A DNA stretch of 64,000 bases from an uncultured Spirochaetales bacterium (GCA_949285145.1 CASDXQ010000001.1:1-64000); one strand, 5' to 3'; numbered from the stretch's first letter, positions 7,952 to 16,103 are shown. Notes: generated by a model not told the origin, from the letters alone. Numbers and translations are program-made.

Positions 7952-9118
7952 ATGAATTATCTTGCAGACAGATATGCATACCACATCGTACACAGAATGC
8001 TCCGCCTTGAAGAAGGAGAAAAACTTACGGTAAATGCGAATGAGGAAACCATCGGCTTTTCCCATAAAGTTGCCCATGAAGCAGCCGAGACGACAGGAGT
8101 GAGTGTTTCCCTTGTGTCCATCGAGAACGGCCGCGTTCAGTCTGTTGATGAAATAGAGCCCTCATATCCCGCAAAGGAAGCGAAGGGAAACGCGATGCTT
8201 CATCTCGCTTCATTCATGAAAAGCGAATTCAGGGAAGATGAGGAGAATGATGCGATAAACCTGCAGAAACACAGACTTCTTGCTGATCCCATAATCCTTG
8301 ACAGAAGAATATCCATACCATGGGCAGTTGCATATGTACCAGACGCTCTGTGGGCAGAATATGTCTACGGCAGCGGCGCAACGACGGATCAGCTCTATAT
8401 TGATCTTGCAGCCTTTCTGGGCTTTGATGATGAAGAGACGGATCATGACAGCAGCGCAACAACCGCAATGACGCTCGCAATGCGCTGCAGAGATCTGAAC
8501 AGCATGAAGATAAAAGCACTGCATCTAGAAAGCCCTTCACTCTGTCTGGATCTTTATCCTTCTACCGGTTCACTTACAGGTACAAGTGCCGTGAGGCTTC
8601 CAAACGGAAGATTTTTCTATCCCTCCCTGCCATGTGAAGACATAATCATTCCTCTTGATTTCAGAAAAGGAGACGGATGGTTCAAGTCAACACTTCCTTT
8701 CCGCTTCTTCGACAGGCCTTTCAACAGTGTCGATGTCAGGATAAAGAACGGCAGAATAACAGGTTTTGACTGTGAAGACGCAAAATACGCTCGCCGTTTC
8801 ATGAATATTGATGAAAAGGCATCTTCATTAAGCGAACTCATACTGTGCGATAACATCACAAGAAGTTCGTCATTCAACCTCAGCTTCGGTATACCATTGC
8901 TTGACAGAATGAGAACAAGCGAGATTGTCTTCGGCGGCACTTCGCCGGAGAATATAACTCTAAGGGATGGAAAAGAGCTTGAGGCAAGCGGACTGAATAC
9001 AAGTTTCGCACGTCTTGAAATTCCTGCTGGAAGCCGTGAGCTCTGTGTCACTGCACTTACTGAAGACGGCAGGGAAACACTGATTTATGAAAACGGCTTA
9101 TTTGCTTCAGAAATTTAG
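7952..9118 (+). CDS. Degenerate M29 aminopeptidase-like protein
   Basis: The 388-residue protein has the overall order of the M29 (AmpS/AmpT) metal aminopeptidases: an N-terminal domain starting LADRYAYHIV, then a C-terminal catalytic-type domain. Two metal-ligand glutamates appear kept, in PCEDIII (about residue 229) and SLSEL (about 295). The later ligand motifs are changed: the family's HxxxGxAY region reads FNLSFGIPLL (Asn for His, no Tyr), and the HxD region reads SEIVFGG. It is therefore probably not an active aminopeptidase. The ATG at 7952 lies after the tRNA terminator; the upstream open frame runs through that terminator and is not real. It overlaps convergent coaX by 12 bases. Confidence 0.6.
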   Translation: MNYLADRYAYHIVHRMLRLEEGEKLTVNANEETIGFSHKVAHEAAETTGVSVSLVSIENGRVQSVDEIEPSYPAKEAKGNAMLHLASFMKSEFREDEENDAINLQKHRLLADPIILDRRISIPWAVAYVPDALWAEYVYGSGATTDQLYIDLAAFLGFDDEETDHDSSATTAMTLAMRCRDLNSMKIKALHLESPSLCLDLYPSTGSLTGTSAVRLPNGRFFYPSLPCEDIIIPLDFRKGDGWFKSTLPFRFFDRPFNSVDVRIKNGRITGFDCEDAKYARRFMNIDEKASSLSELILCDNITRSSSFNLSFGIPLLDRMRTSEIVFGGTSPENITLRDGKELEASGLNTSFARLEIPAGSRELCVTALTEDGRETLIYENGLFASEI

Positions 9119-9871
9119 ACTGGCAATAAGGCGCAGACCGTTCAGTGTATGAAATTTGTCCAGCATGTCTATTCTCGGAATCAGAGGGGAAATTGTCTTG
9201 CTAAGACCGCCGGTCGCAATTACAAAGAGATGTTCCCCTGTTTCCTTTTCACTTCGCCCGACAATGCTGGAGACAAGACCTGCATAGCCGTACATAATTC
9301 CTGCCCTGATTGAATCCTCACTGCTGCGCCCAAGCGCAGTAGATGGAATGTGCAGATCAACCTGCGGAAGCTGTGCAGTGGCTCCGAAAAGCGCATGCAC
9401 GCTTGTCACGAGGCCTGGAACAATGGCAACACCGAGCACTTCCCCTTTCCCGTTCACTGTTGAGAATGTAAGGGCCGTACCGAAATCGACAGTCATTACT
9501 GTCTTATCCGGTTTAAGATAGTGCGCATATGCAAGATTGCACATCAGGTCGCTGCCAAGTTCTTCAGGAATTGAGGATCTGACGAGTCCTGACTTCACAT
9601 CATGCGTTACAAGAAGCGCTTCCTTATTGAAAAGCCTTTTCACATTTTTCTGTATGGAAAGCGTCAGATTGGGAACAACTGAGGAAATTATGACATTCTC
9701 AATTCCCGAAACATCAAGCTTCTCACTCTCAAAGAGAGAACGGAAGATGACGTAATACTCATCTCCCGTCTTTCTTTCATCAGAATACACCCGCCAGGTA
9801 TGAACCCAGGAGGTTCCGTCATGAACCGCAAGAACAATATTCGTGTTGCCGATATCAATGCATAAAAGCAT
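9107..9871 (-). CDS. coaX: Type III pantothenate kinase
   Basis: CoaX phosphorylates pantothenate in the first step of coenzyme A synthesis; the type III enzyme is feedback-insensitive. The 254-residue protein begins MLLCIDIGNTNIVLAV, the phosphate-1 motif. VMTVDFGTALTFSTV carries the catalytic region, GVAIVPGLVTSVHALFGATA follows, and ATGGLSKTI is the adenosine site. The ATG overlaps the stop of the upstream ABC-F gene by one base (TAATG). Normal length and no missing motif. Confidence 0.95.
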   Translation of the reverse strand: MLLCIDIGNTNIVLAVHDGTSWVHTWRVYSDERKTGDEYYVIFRSLFESEKLDVSGIENVIISSVVPNLTLSIQKNVKRLFNKEALLVTHDVKSGLVRSSIPEELGSDLMCNLAYAHYLKPDKTVMTVDFGTALTFSTVNGKGEVLGVAIVPGLVTSVHALFGATAQLPQVDLHIPSTALGRSSEDSIRAGIMYGYAGLVSSIVGRSEKETGEHLFVIATGGLSKTISPLIPRIDMLDKFHTLNGLRLIASLNF

Positions 9872-11508
9872 TACAGCAGTACCAGTGAATGCTTACCTTC
9901 GTAAGCTTTGTCGCGGATTGCCTTGACTGATTCATCGTTGATGTAATTCTCAAAACCGGTGTATCTGTCGATGAGACCTGCCGGGGTGAATTCGATGATC
10001 CTGTTTGCGATGGAATCAACGAACTGATGATCGTGGCTGTTGAAAAGCAGAGTACCCCTGAAATTGATCAGCCCGTCATTAAGAGCCTGAATGGCTTCAA
10101 GATCAAGATGGCTTGTCGGTTCATCGAAGATCATGCAGTTAGTACCTTCAAGCATCATTTTCGCAAGAACCACCCTCACTTTCTCGCCACCAGAAAGAAC
10201 ACGGCAGCTCTTGAGTGCCTCATCGCCTGTGAAAAGCATTCTGCCAAGGAAAGAACGTACGAATGTATCATCATCTTCCTTGCTGAACTGCTGGAGGTAA
10301 TCTGCAATTGATATGTCGCTGTCGAACATCTTCGTATTGTCTTTCGGGAAATAGCTGAGTGATGTCGTCACTCCCCAAGTGTATGAACCAGAATCCGGTT
10401 CCATCTCTCCGGCGAGGATCTGGAAAAGAACCGTCTTCGCATAATGATTCGGGCCGACGAATGCAACCTTGTCATTAGGATTTATCGTCAGATTGAGATG
10501 ATCAAAAATAACTTGTCCGTCAATTGTCTTCGAAAGATCCTTGATCTCAAGACAGTTTTTACCGATTTCCCTTTCAGGCTTGAATGCAACATACGGGAAT
10601 CTTCTGCTTGAAGGCTTGATATCATCAAGTGTGAGCTTATCTATCAGCTTCTTCCTGCTTGTAGCCTGCTTTGCTTTTGCCACATTCGAGCTGAAACGCT
10701 GGATGAATTCCTTGAGTTCTGCGATTTTCTCTTCCCTTCTCTTCTTCTCATCCTTCAGCTGTTTAGCCGCAAGCTGACTTGACATATACCAGAAATCATA
10801 GTTACCGACATAAAGCTGGATGCGGCCATAGTCGATATCGCAGATATGAGTGCATACCGTATTGAGAAAATGTCTGTCATGGCTGACAACAATGACTGTG
10901 TTGCTGAAATCGGCAAGGAAATCTTCAAGCCAGTGGACTGACTCGAGATCAAGGTGGTTCGTAGGCTCATCCAGAAGCAGGATGTCGGGATTTCCGAAAA
11001 GCGCCTGCGCAAGAAGAACACGTACTTTGAGATTATCTTCAATATCCTCCATCTTCTTGTCATGGAGTTCTGTGGGAATACCAAGTCCGTCAAGCATCTG
11101 GGCCGCTTCGCTTTCTGCTTCCCAGCCTCCCATCTCCGCAAACTCGTTCTCAAGTTCCGCGGCACGCAGACCGTCTTCTTCAGAGAAATCTTCCTTGGCG
11201 TAAATCTCATCTCTTTCCTTCATCACGGAATACAGCTTGTCGTATCCCATGATGACAGTCTCAAGGACACCGTACTTATTGAATGCGAAGTGATCCTGTC
11301 TGAGAGCTGTCATCCGCTCCCCCGGAGTGATGATCACCTCACCGCTGTCGGCTTCGATCTCACCTGAAAGTATTTTGAGGAAGGTGGACTTCCCTGCACC
11401 GTTTGCCCCGATGATACCGTAACAGTTGCCCGGCGTGAACTTGATGTTGACATCCTTGAAAAGAACCTGTGTTCCATAAGAAAGAGAAATGTTGCTGGCT
11501 GTAATCAT
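9871..11508 (-). CDS. ABC-F ATPase, YbiT/YkpA type
   Basis: ABC-F proteins are soluble twin-ABC ATPases that act on the ribosome. The first domain has GANGAGKSTFLKIL and Walker B ILLLDEPTNHLD, but its signature is IEDNLK instead of LSGGE. The second domain has a clean LSGGEKVRV and FDEPTSHLD, but its Walker A is GPNHYAKTVLF. This crossed pattern is typical of the YbiT/YkpA subgroup, so it is not decay. An interdomain linker rich in K, R and E lies near residues 245-300. The ATG at 11508 has CGGAG at five bases; the upstream frame enters the tRNA terminator. Cotranscribed with coaX. Confidence 0.9.
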   Translation of the reverse strand: MITASNISLSYGTQVLFKDVNIKFTPGNCYGIIGANGAGKSTFLKILSGEIEADSGEVIITPGERMTALRQDHFAFNKYGVLETVIMGYDKLYSVMKERDEIYAKEDFSEEDGLRAAELENEFAEMGGWEAESEAAQMLDGLGIPTELHDKKMEDIEDNLKVRVLLAQALFGNPDILLLDEPTNHLDLESVHWLEDFLADFSNTVIVVSHDRHFLNTVCTHICDIDYGRIQLYVGNYDFWYMSSQLAAKQLKDEKKRREEKIAELKEFIQRFSSNVAKAKQATSRKKLIDKLTLDDIKPSSRRFPYVAFKPEREIGKNCLEIKDLSKTIDGQVIFDHLNLTINPNDKVAFVGPNHYAKTVLFQILAGEMEPDSGSYTWGVTTSLSYFPKDNTKMFDSDISIADYLQQFSKEDDDTFVRSFLGRMLFTGDEALKSCRVLSGGEKVRVVLAKMMLEGTNCMIFDEPTSHLDLEAIQALNDGLINFRGTLLFNSHDHQFVDSIANRIIEFTPAGLIDRYTGFENYINDESVKAIRDKAYEGKHSLVLL

Positions 11509-11521
11509 AACTACTCCGAAT

Positions 11522-11557
11522 GAAAAAAATGGCAATCTGTTTCAGTTCCAGATTGCC
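11522..11557 (-). terminator. Terminator after tRNA-Gln/tRNA-Glu
   Basis: On the minus strand GGCAATCTG pairs with CAGATTGCC across a 9-base loop, followed by ATTTTTTT. It separates the tRNA pair from the ABC-F gene. Confidence 0.85.
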
Positions 11558-11565
11558 GTCATTGT

Positions 11566-11637
11566 TAGTTCCTAGGGGAATCGAACCCCTATTTAGAGAC
11601 TGAGAATCTCCCGTCCTAACCGTTAGACGAAGGAACC
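11566..11637 (-). tRNA. tRNA-Glu (CTC)
   Basis: The acceptor GGTTCCT pairs with AGGAACT (first pair G-T), and the discriminator is A. The anticodon stem GGAGA/TCTCT encloses TTCTCAG, giving anticodon CTC. The T-arm has GGGGTTCGATTCCCC. 72 bases, no encoded CCA. It follows tRNA-Gln in one transcript. Confidence 0.93.
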
Positions 11638-11655
11638 GCTCTTTTTTTCAAAAAT

Positions 11656-11726
11656 CTGGGATGGAGGGATTCGAACCCCCAAAGGCAGAACCAGAATCTG
11701 CAGTGTTACCATTACACTACATCCCA
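11656..11726 (-). tRNA. tRNA-Gln (CTG)
   Basis: The acceptor TGGGATG pairs with CATCCCA, with discriminator G as usual for tRNA-Gln. Anticodon stem GCAGA/TCTGC encloses TTCTGGT, giving CTG. 71 bases, no encoded CCA. Confidence 0.93.
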
Positions 11727-11747
11727 ATCTGTTTTCAATCCTTGTGT

Positions 11748-11776
11748 ACATTACAGAAAAGAGTGAGTACTGTCAA
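11748..11776 (-). promoter_or_regulatory. Promoter of the tRNA-Gln/tRNA-Glu pair
   Basis: Minus-strand TTGACA (11771-11776), 17 bases, TAATGT (11748-11753), 21 bases before the tRNA-Gln 5' end. Confidence 0.75.
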
Positions 11777-11803
11777 GAAGGTTTATGAAAATATTTCAAA
11801 TTT

Positions 11804-11833
11804 TTGAGACAGATCCGGCATTTCCCGTATATA
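11804..11833 (+). promoter_or_regulatory. Likely promoter of the small gene at 11846
   Basis: TTGAGA (11804-11809), 18 bases, TATATA (11828-11833), just before an AAAGGAG sequence. Confidence 0.5.
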
Positions 11834-11845
11834 TGAAAAAGGAGA

Positions 11846-12103
11846 ATGAAAGAAATGTACAGAAAGATATTAAGCGAAGATGAGACATTTATAAGGAACA
11901 GGAAGAATTTCGCAGCAATAATCAACAGCATATGCTGCAACGGCAGGAGATGCATCAAGGCAGATGAACTTGAAAATGTGGAGGGAGATCTGCTGGACAG
12001 GAATGCCCAGAGACAGATTTTCCCAAACTACGTACGCTGCATAACAATGCATTCTCCGAAGGGAGACATCAAGCTTATTCAGCTGGATGCCTCAAAGCGT
12101 TAG
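11846..12103 (+). CDS. Small protein of unknown function
   Basis: An 85-codon frame that I do not recognise. It is charged, has no signal peptide or membrane segment, and contains three cysteines in ICCNGRRC near residues 29-36. A promoter-like sequence and AAAGGAG lie directly upstream. Given their spacing the second ATG at 11855 may be the true start (82 residues). The 3' end overlaps the convergent tsaD stop by four bases. The upstream signals make it likely to be real, but no function can be inferred. Confidence 0.55.
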   Translation: MKEMYRKILSEDETFIRNRKNFAAIINSICCNGRRCIKADELENVEGDLLDRNAQRQIFPNYVRCITMHSPKGDIKLIQLDASKR

Positions 12104-13113
12104 CATTTCTTGAATGCGGCAACACGGGCACTGGCACTGAGATGGACATCATCCCTGTACCCGTCACACAGGTAGCGGTATGCAAGACCTGCGACCATGG
12201 CTCCATTGTCCGTGCAAAGCTTGAGAGAAGGAAACGTCACTGTATAGCCGCACTTTTCCAGTTCTCTGAGTTCGCTTCTGAGAAGGCTGTTGGCGGCAAC
12301 GCCTCCACCGGCTGAAACACGTTTCAGACCGGTATCATTCAATGCAGCCTTCACCCTCTTCATGAGTATGCCGACTGCCGCTCTCTGGAAAGAAGCGGCT
12401 ATATTCTCATCTGTTGCTTCGGCATTTCCGTTGCGGAATTTGTCAAGCTGGTTTATCACACCGGTCTTGAGACCGCTGTATGACATGTCGTATGGATGTT
12501 CCTGACGGTTAAGAGATGGACCGGGAAAAAGAAATGCCATGCTGTCGCCGTTCCGGCTCAGCCTGTCGATAACGACACCTCCCGGATAGCCGAGATCATA
12601 GAATTTAGCTACTTTATCGAAAGCTTCACCGATCGCATCGTCTATAGTTGTACCGAGCACCTCAATCTCATCATAGCCGTCGACACGGCAGATGACAGTG
12701 TGTCCTCCGGAGACCAGGACTCCGAGATACGGATACTCAAGAGGCGTTTCAATCTGAGAGGCATACAGATGTGCTCTGATATGATCGATTCCGATGACAG
12801 GAATGCCAAGTGCATAGGCGAATGACTTTGCGAAGTTGACGCCTACAAGAAGCGAACCGAGAAGTCCCGGTCTGTTTGACACTGCAACAGCATCCAGATC
12901 AGAATTTTCAAGCCCTGCCTTGTCAAGTGCAGCCTTGACAACCTGGCTTATCCATTCAGTATGCAGCCGTGATGCAAGTTCAGGAACGACACCCTGATAT
13001 GGTTTATGAAGCTCTATCTGTGTTGCTATCACATTTGAAAGAATTTCCCTTCCGTCTCTGACAACTGCTGCGGAGCATTCATCGCAGCTGGTTTCTATAC
13101 CTAAAACTATCAT
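12100..13113 (-). CDS. tsaD: tRNA threonylcarbamoyladenosine transferase TsaD
   Basis: TsaD (Kae1/YgjD family) transfers the threonylcarbamoyl group to A37 of tRNAs reading ANN codons, with TsaB and TsaE as partners. The 337-residue protein begins MIVLGIETSCDECSAAV. It carries the metal-binding HIRAHLYA (His-x3-His), the phosphate motifs VSGGHT and SAGGGVAANS, and the CTDNGAMVA ending. It is preceded by a small gene with an eight-base gap. Neither tsaB nor tsaE is in this window. Confidence 0.97.
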   Translation of the reverse strand: MIVLGIETSCDECSAAVVRDGREILSNVIATQIELHKPYQGVVPELASRLHTEWISQVVKAALDKAGLENSDLDAVAVSNRPGLLGSLLVGVNFAKSFAYALGIPVIGIDHIRAHLYASQIETPLEYPYLGVLVSGGHTVICRVDGYDEIEVLGTTIDDAIGEAFDKVAKFYDLGYPGGVVIDRLSRNGDSMAFLFPGPSLNRQEHPYDMSYSGLKTGVINQLDKFRNGNAEATDENIAASFQRAAVGILMKRVKAALNDTGLKRVSAGGGVAANSLLRSELRELEKCGYTVTFPSLKLCTDNGAMVAGLAYRYLCDGYRDDVHLSASARVAAFKKC

Positions 13114-13121
13114 GACAACTG

Positions 13122-13358
13122 TTAATAAACTTCCATTCCCTCTTCGTCAAGATCATACTCTTCATCAAAGTCAAAACCTGCGAGCTGGTTGAAATAAAGA
13201 TAATTGTAGAAATCGTCAGCCAGAACTGACTGATAATAGCCTGCAACATCACTCCCGATCGGTGAACCGATCTGAACCGAAGGGCCTGTTTTTCTTTCGC
13301 AAGCTATCGGTATCAGCATATCAAGCGGCTGTACTTTTCCGTTATACACTTCTCCCAT
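13122..13358 (-). CDS. Conserved-looking small acidic protein upstream of tsaD
   Basis: A 78-residue protein I do not recognise. The N-terminal half is neutral (GEVYNGKVQPLDMLIPIA); the C-terminus is strongly acidic (FDFDEEYDLDEEGMEVY). No cysteine pairs, signal or membrane segment. GGAGGG sits eight to nine bases before the ATG, and the gene ends eight bases before tsaD, so it is almost certainly cotranscribed with it. Confidence 0.65.
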   Translation of the reverse strand: MGEVYNGKVQPLDMLIPIACERKTGPSVQIGSPIGSDVAGYYQSVLADDFYNYLYFNQLAGFDFDEEYDLDEEGMEVY

Positions 13359-13449
13359 AATTCGTGCCCTCCATATACAGGATTCGTAATTCCTTATCTC
13401 TAAGATACACTAAAATCGCAAAAAGGAAAGCCTCCTGAGTGAAAAATAT

Positions 13450-13478
13450 TTGTTGACTGCTCTATTTGGTTATATAAT
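13450..13478 (+). promoter_or_regulatory. Promoter of cutC
   Basis: TTGTTG (13450-13455), 17 bases, TATAAT (13473-13478). The cutC ATG follows after only eight bases, so the transcript is probably leaderless. An overlapping TTGACT at 13453 would leave a 14-base spacer. Confidence 0.6.
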
Positions 13479-13486
13479 CACATGTT

Positions 13487-14236
13487 ATGGATGAACAGAA
13501 TGTAAAAATAGAAGTGTGTACAGGAAGTGCAGAATCAGTCCTGACTGCACAGAAAGCGGGAGCTGACAGAGTTGAACTGTGCAGCGATCTTTTCGAAGGA
13601 GGTCTCACTCCTTCAGTAGGGACTTTCCTTTATCTGAAAGAACACGCATCGATTCCGATGAATATCATGATACGTCCCCGTGCAGGTGATTTCTGCTACA
13701 GCAGCGTTGAATTCGATGTAATGAAGAAGGAAGTGCGTTTTTTCAAGGAAAACGGCGCATCGGGAATTGTTTTCGGCATACTCACTCCTGATGGAGAAAT
13801 AGACATGGAACGCTCAGAAGAACTCATAAGCCTTGCACGTCCCCTCCCTGTCACATTTCACAGAGCATTCGATATGACAAGAAATGCATTCATTTCACTT
13901 GAGAAGCTGATCGCGCTTTCAGTTGACAGGGTTCTGACAAGCGGACTTGAAACCAGTGTTCTTGAAGGTGCTGACACTCTCAGGAAACTTGTTAAGAATG
14001 CCGGCGGGAGGATCATCGTCATGCCCGGCTGCGGAATAAATGAAAGGAATTTCAGCAAGATAAAGAATCTGATACAGGCGAAAGAATACCATGTATCAAT
14101 GTCTTCAAGCACAGCATCAAGGATGATTTACCGCGGTCATGTAAGCATGGGAGGAATGCTGAGACAGGATGAATTTTCAATAGCATCAACCAGCCAGGAG
14201 CGGCTTGAAACTGTCATAAGTTTAAACAGGCAATGA
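13487..14236 (+). CDS. cutC: CutC family protein
   Basis: A TIM-barrel protein historically linked to copper homeostasis; its biochemical role is still unclear in the literature. The 249-residue product has EVCTGSAESVLTAQKAGADR at the start, GGLTPSVGT, MIRPRAGDF, TFHRAFDM and the CGINERNF stretch, all typical of the family. No ribosome-binding site precedes the ATG, and the -10 box lies eight bases upstream. It is a single-gene transcript between tsaD (divergent side) and tRNA-Thr (convergent). Confidence 0.92.
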   Translation: MDEQNVKIEVCTGSAESVLTAQKAGADRVELCSDLFEGGLTPSVGTFLYLKEHASIPMNIMIRPRAGDFCYSSVEFDVMKKEVRFFKENGASGIVFGILTPDGEIDMERSEELISLARPLPVTFHRAFDMTRNAFISLEKLIALSVDRVLTSGLETSVLEGADTLRKLVKNAGGRIIVMPGCGINERNFSKIKNLIQAKEYHVSMSSSTASRMIYRGHVSMGGMLRQDEFSIASTSQERLETVISLNRQ

Positions 14237-14241
14237 CATAA

Positions 14242-14277
14242 AATTAAAAGCTGATTCCAATATCATCAGGAATCAGC
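14242..14277 (-). terminator. Terminator of tRNA-Thr, possibly bidirectional
   Basis: A 9-base stem (GCTGATTCC with GGAATCAGC) and a 10-base loop, followed on the minus strand by TTTTAATTTT. It could also stop cutC transcription from the other side. Confidence 0.7.
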
Positions 14278-14286
14278 CAGTCTTTC

Positions 14287-14358
14287 AGCCGGAAAAGGGA
14301 ATTGAACCCTTGACCTGCTCATTACGAGTGAGCCGCTCTGCCCCTGAGCTATTCCGGC
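14287..14358 (-). tRNA. tRNA-Thr (CGT)
   Basis: Acceptor GCCGGAA pairs with TTCCGGC, discriminator T. D-arm TAGCTCAGGGGCAGAGC. Anticodon stem GCTCA/TGAGC encloses CTCGTAA, giving CGT. T-arm AGGGTTCAATTCCCT. 72 bases, no encoded CCA. Confidence 0.93.
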
Positions 14359-14371
14359 CTGAACTTCTGTA

Positions 14372-14400
14372 TTTATAGCAGAAAGTCAAACTTTCGGCAA
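14372..14400 (-). promoter_or_regulatory. Promoter of tRNA-Thr
   Basis: Minus-strand TTGCCG (14395-14400), 17 bases, TATAAA (14372-14377). It abuts the stop codon of the pmbA relic. Confidence 0.55.
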
Positions 14401-14401
14401 C

Positions 14402-14482
14402 TTACTCTTTACCGGTAACTGAAAGGAATGTGACAAGTATGGAAGGACTGCATGTCATGAATGGTGAGAAAGTCACATCAAA
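14402..14482 (-). pseudogene. Relic of the pmbA 3' end
   Basis: Read on the minus strand, this 81-base piece encodes FDVTFSPFMTCSPSILVTFL followed by SVTGKE and a stop. This matches the last 26 residues of PmbA (FDVTVSPFRTGSPSILVTSL then SVAGKE) encoded at 16188-16268. In DNA, 14401-14483 and 16187-16269 differ at eight of 83 positions by my hand alignment. Similarity stops abruptly upstream, and there is no start. It is a partial duplication 1.7 kb downstream of the intact gene, on the other side of a two-gene Omp/lipoprotein cassette. Confidence 0.88.
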
Positions 14483-14565
14483 CGGTGTTTACTGAGGCAG
14501 CATCTGGAACATCCTGAGCCTTGCCGGCCAGCGAATTTCATATGAAAAATCCGTATCTCTTAACA

Positions 14566-15186
14566 TCAGAACAAGACCACAGATGCGATCAGAGATGGTG
14601 TAATTACAAGTGTTGAACCGTCCAGCGAATGTATCAGAGGTTCTGAACCTCCTGTTGAGTGCTCAGCCCAGTGAACAGGGGCATAACCCAGAAGCAGTGA
14701 TGCATCCACCCTTATTTTCCCGGTGATGCTGTACCCTATTCCAGTCTCGACATATGCTCCTATGCTCAGCCATTTGTAATCGAGATTGCCGCACGACCAT
14801 TGCCTGTTCTGTCCATACATTATTCCGGCATCAAGACTGAGAAGCAGCTTCGGCATAAGAAAATGATTATAAAGCAGACCTAACTGAGCAAGTGTCCTGT
14901 TGACTCCATCCGTGAATTCCTTGGCTGTTCCCTGCTCGAAGAAGCTGTAACCTGGATCGAGCCTTGCTGTGAACGACAGGCCGAATCCATCACGTTCGTC
15001 AAAGAGGAACTGCATTTTCAAAAGCAATTCCATTTCTCCGCGTAAAGCCGTATTCTGAAAATCGGAATCATAGGCATCAAAACTGATATCGAAGCGGGAT
15101 GCAAGACCTCCGGACACACTGAAGTCCAAAGCATAGGCAGACAGGGCTGAAAACAGAATTGCAAGAGTGAGGATGACTTTTCTCAT
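14566..15186 (-). CDS. Probable small outer membrane protein
   Basis: A 206-residue exported protein with a clear signal peptide (MRKVILTLAILFSALSAYA, then LDFSV). The mature part alternates polar and hydrophobic residues in strand-like stretches, has many G, Y and F, and ends SLIASVVLF, an aromatic C-terminus typical of beta-barrels. I do not recognise a family. It overlaps the upstream LRR lipoprotein gene by four bases (ATGA). It is probably controlled by the homopolymer-containing promoter of that operon. Confidence 0.75.
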   Translation of the reverse strand: MRKVILTLAILFSALSAYALDFSVSGGLASRFDISFDAYDSDFQNTALRGEMELLLKMQFLFDERDGFGLSFTARLDPGYSFFEQGTAKEFTDGVNRTLAQLGLLYNHFLMPKLLLSLDAGIMYGQNRQWSCGNLDYKWLSIGAYVETGIGYSITGKIRVDASLLLGYAPVHWAEHSTGGSEPLIHSLDGSTLVITPSLIASVVLF

Positions 15187-15977
15187 ATGCCTGCCTCCTC
15201 ATCAAGATATACAAGGCTGATATTTGAATTAGCTGAAGTCATGTATCCATTCCATTCTTCCTTGTTCCAGCCTTCAGGGACAGGGTCATTCTGTTTCCAT
15301 GGTACGTAAACTGTGATTTGACGGTCAGGATCTCCGAGTATTTTGCTGCCTACACTTGTGAGACTGCCTGGAAGTTTCAATGAGTTGATGCTCGTATTGC
15401 TGAAAGCATTATCCCCTATTGTCTCAAGCTGTTCAGGCAGTATGATCTCCTCAAGCTCACTGGCATTCTTGAAAGCATTATCACCGATTGCCTTGATTCC
15501 ACTTTGAGACATGTCAATTTTCCGGACATTGCCCGAGTAATCTGTCTTGCTTTCAATTATTTCCTCAACCGTGTCACTACTGATTTCCAGAGTTCCAATA
15601 TTGGCATCGTTGAAAACATCAAGACTCAATTTGCGGATATTTGCATCGAAGATCACTTTCCCTGCATTGAAGAGACCGGAAAATGCAGAGTCCTCCAGAT
15701 ATGTGATATGTTCAGGAATGTACAGTGTCTCTACATTAACACTGCCGAATGCATCGGTTCCAATCGCAGTTACAGGCAGATCCCAGAAATGGTCAGGTAT
15801 CACGATGGTTTCAACCGTTTTGTAATAGAAGTATGAGATATCGTCAAGCACAAGTGAATTCCCGTCTGCACCTAATCGGTATGTGTAGACACCATCAGTA
15901 TAGATGAAACCGGGATCATCCTCACACGAGGTGAGGAACACCATTACAAGCAATGCATAAATTATGATGCGTTTCAT
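15183..15977 (-). CDS. BspA-type leucine-rich repeat lipoprotein
   Basis: A 264-residue lipoprotein with signal peptide MKRIIIYALLVMVFLTSCED and lipobox LTSC. The mature protein carries about four to five LRR_5 (BspA/TpLRR) repeats, seen as IPDHFWDLPVTAIGTDAF, LYIPEHITYLEDSAF, IKAIGDNAFKNASELEEI and QLETIGDNAFSNTSI. Such surface LRR proteins in Treponema and other oral or gut bacteria bind host matrix or other bacteria; that role is inference here. GGAGGGG precedes the ATG. Its promoter contains G9 and T9 tracts. Confidence 0.85.
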   Translation of the reverse strand: MKRIIIYALLVMVFLTSCEDDPGFIYTDGVYTYRLGADGNSLVLDDISYFYYKTVETIVIPDHFWDLPVTAIGTDAFGSVNVETLYIPEHITYLEDSAFSGLFNAGKVIFDANIRKLSLDVFNDANIGTLEISSDTVEEIIESKTDYSGNVRKIDMSQSGIKAIGDNAFKNASELEEIILPEQLETIGDNAFSNTSINSLKLPGSLTSVGSKILGDPDRQITVYVPWKQNDPVPEGWNKEEWNGYMTSANSNISLVYLDEEAGI

Positions 15978-16004
15978 TTCCCCTCCATTTTCACTTTTGA
16001 CTTA

Positions 16005-16038
16005 AAGATACCCCCCCCCAAAAAAAAAGTATTGTCAA
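16005..16038 (-). promoter_or_regulatory. Homopolymer-spaced promoter of the LRR/Omp operon
   Basis: On the minus strand a perfect -35 TTGACA (16033-16038) is followed by ATAC, T9, G9 and then TATCTT (16005-16010), a possible -10. The spacer is 22 bases as sequenced; the usual optimum is 17. Slippage in either tract would change this spacing. The start codon lies 27 bases after the -10 box, with a normal GGAGGGG ribosome-binding site. Confidence 0.6.
16011..16028. repeat. C9/A9 homopolymer tract (G9/T9 on the minus strand)
   Basis: Nine C at 16011-16019 are directly followed by nine A at 16020-16028. It is the longest G/C homopolymer I see in the window and lies exactly between promoter boxes of a surface-protein operon. 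Confidence 0.95.
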
Positions 16039-16103
16039 GAAAACGATTCTTGAGGAATCAGAATTGATACTGATTTTTACACAGCATTCCAAAGATATCA
16101 CAT

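Noticed and set aside
9871-11508. Decayed ABC-F gene because of missing signature and Walker A motifs
   Set aside because: The crossed loss (signature in domain 1, Walker A in domain 2) is the normal state of the YbiT/YkpA subgroup.
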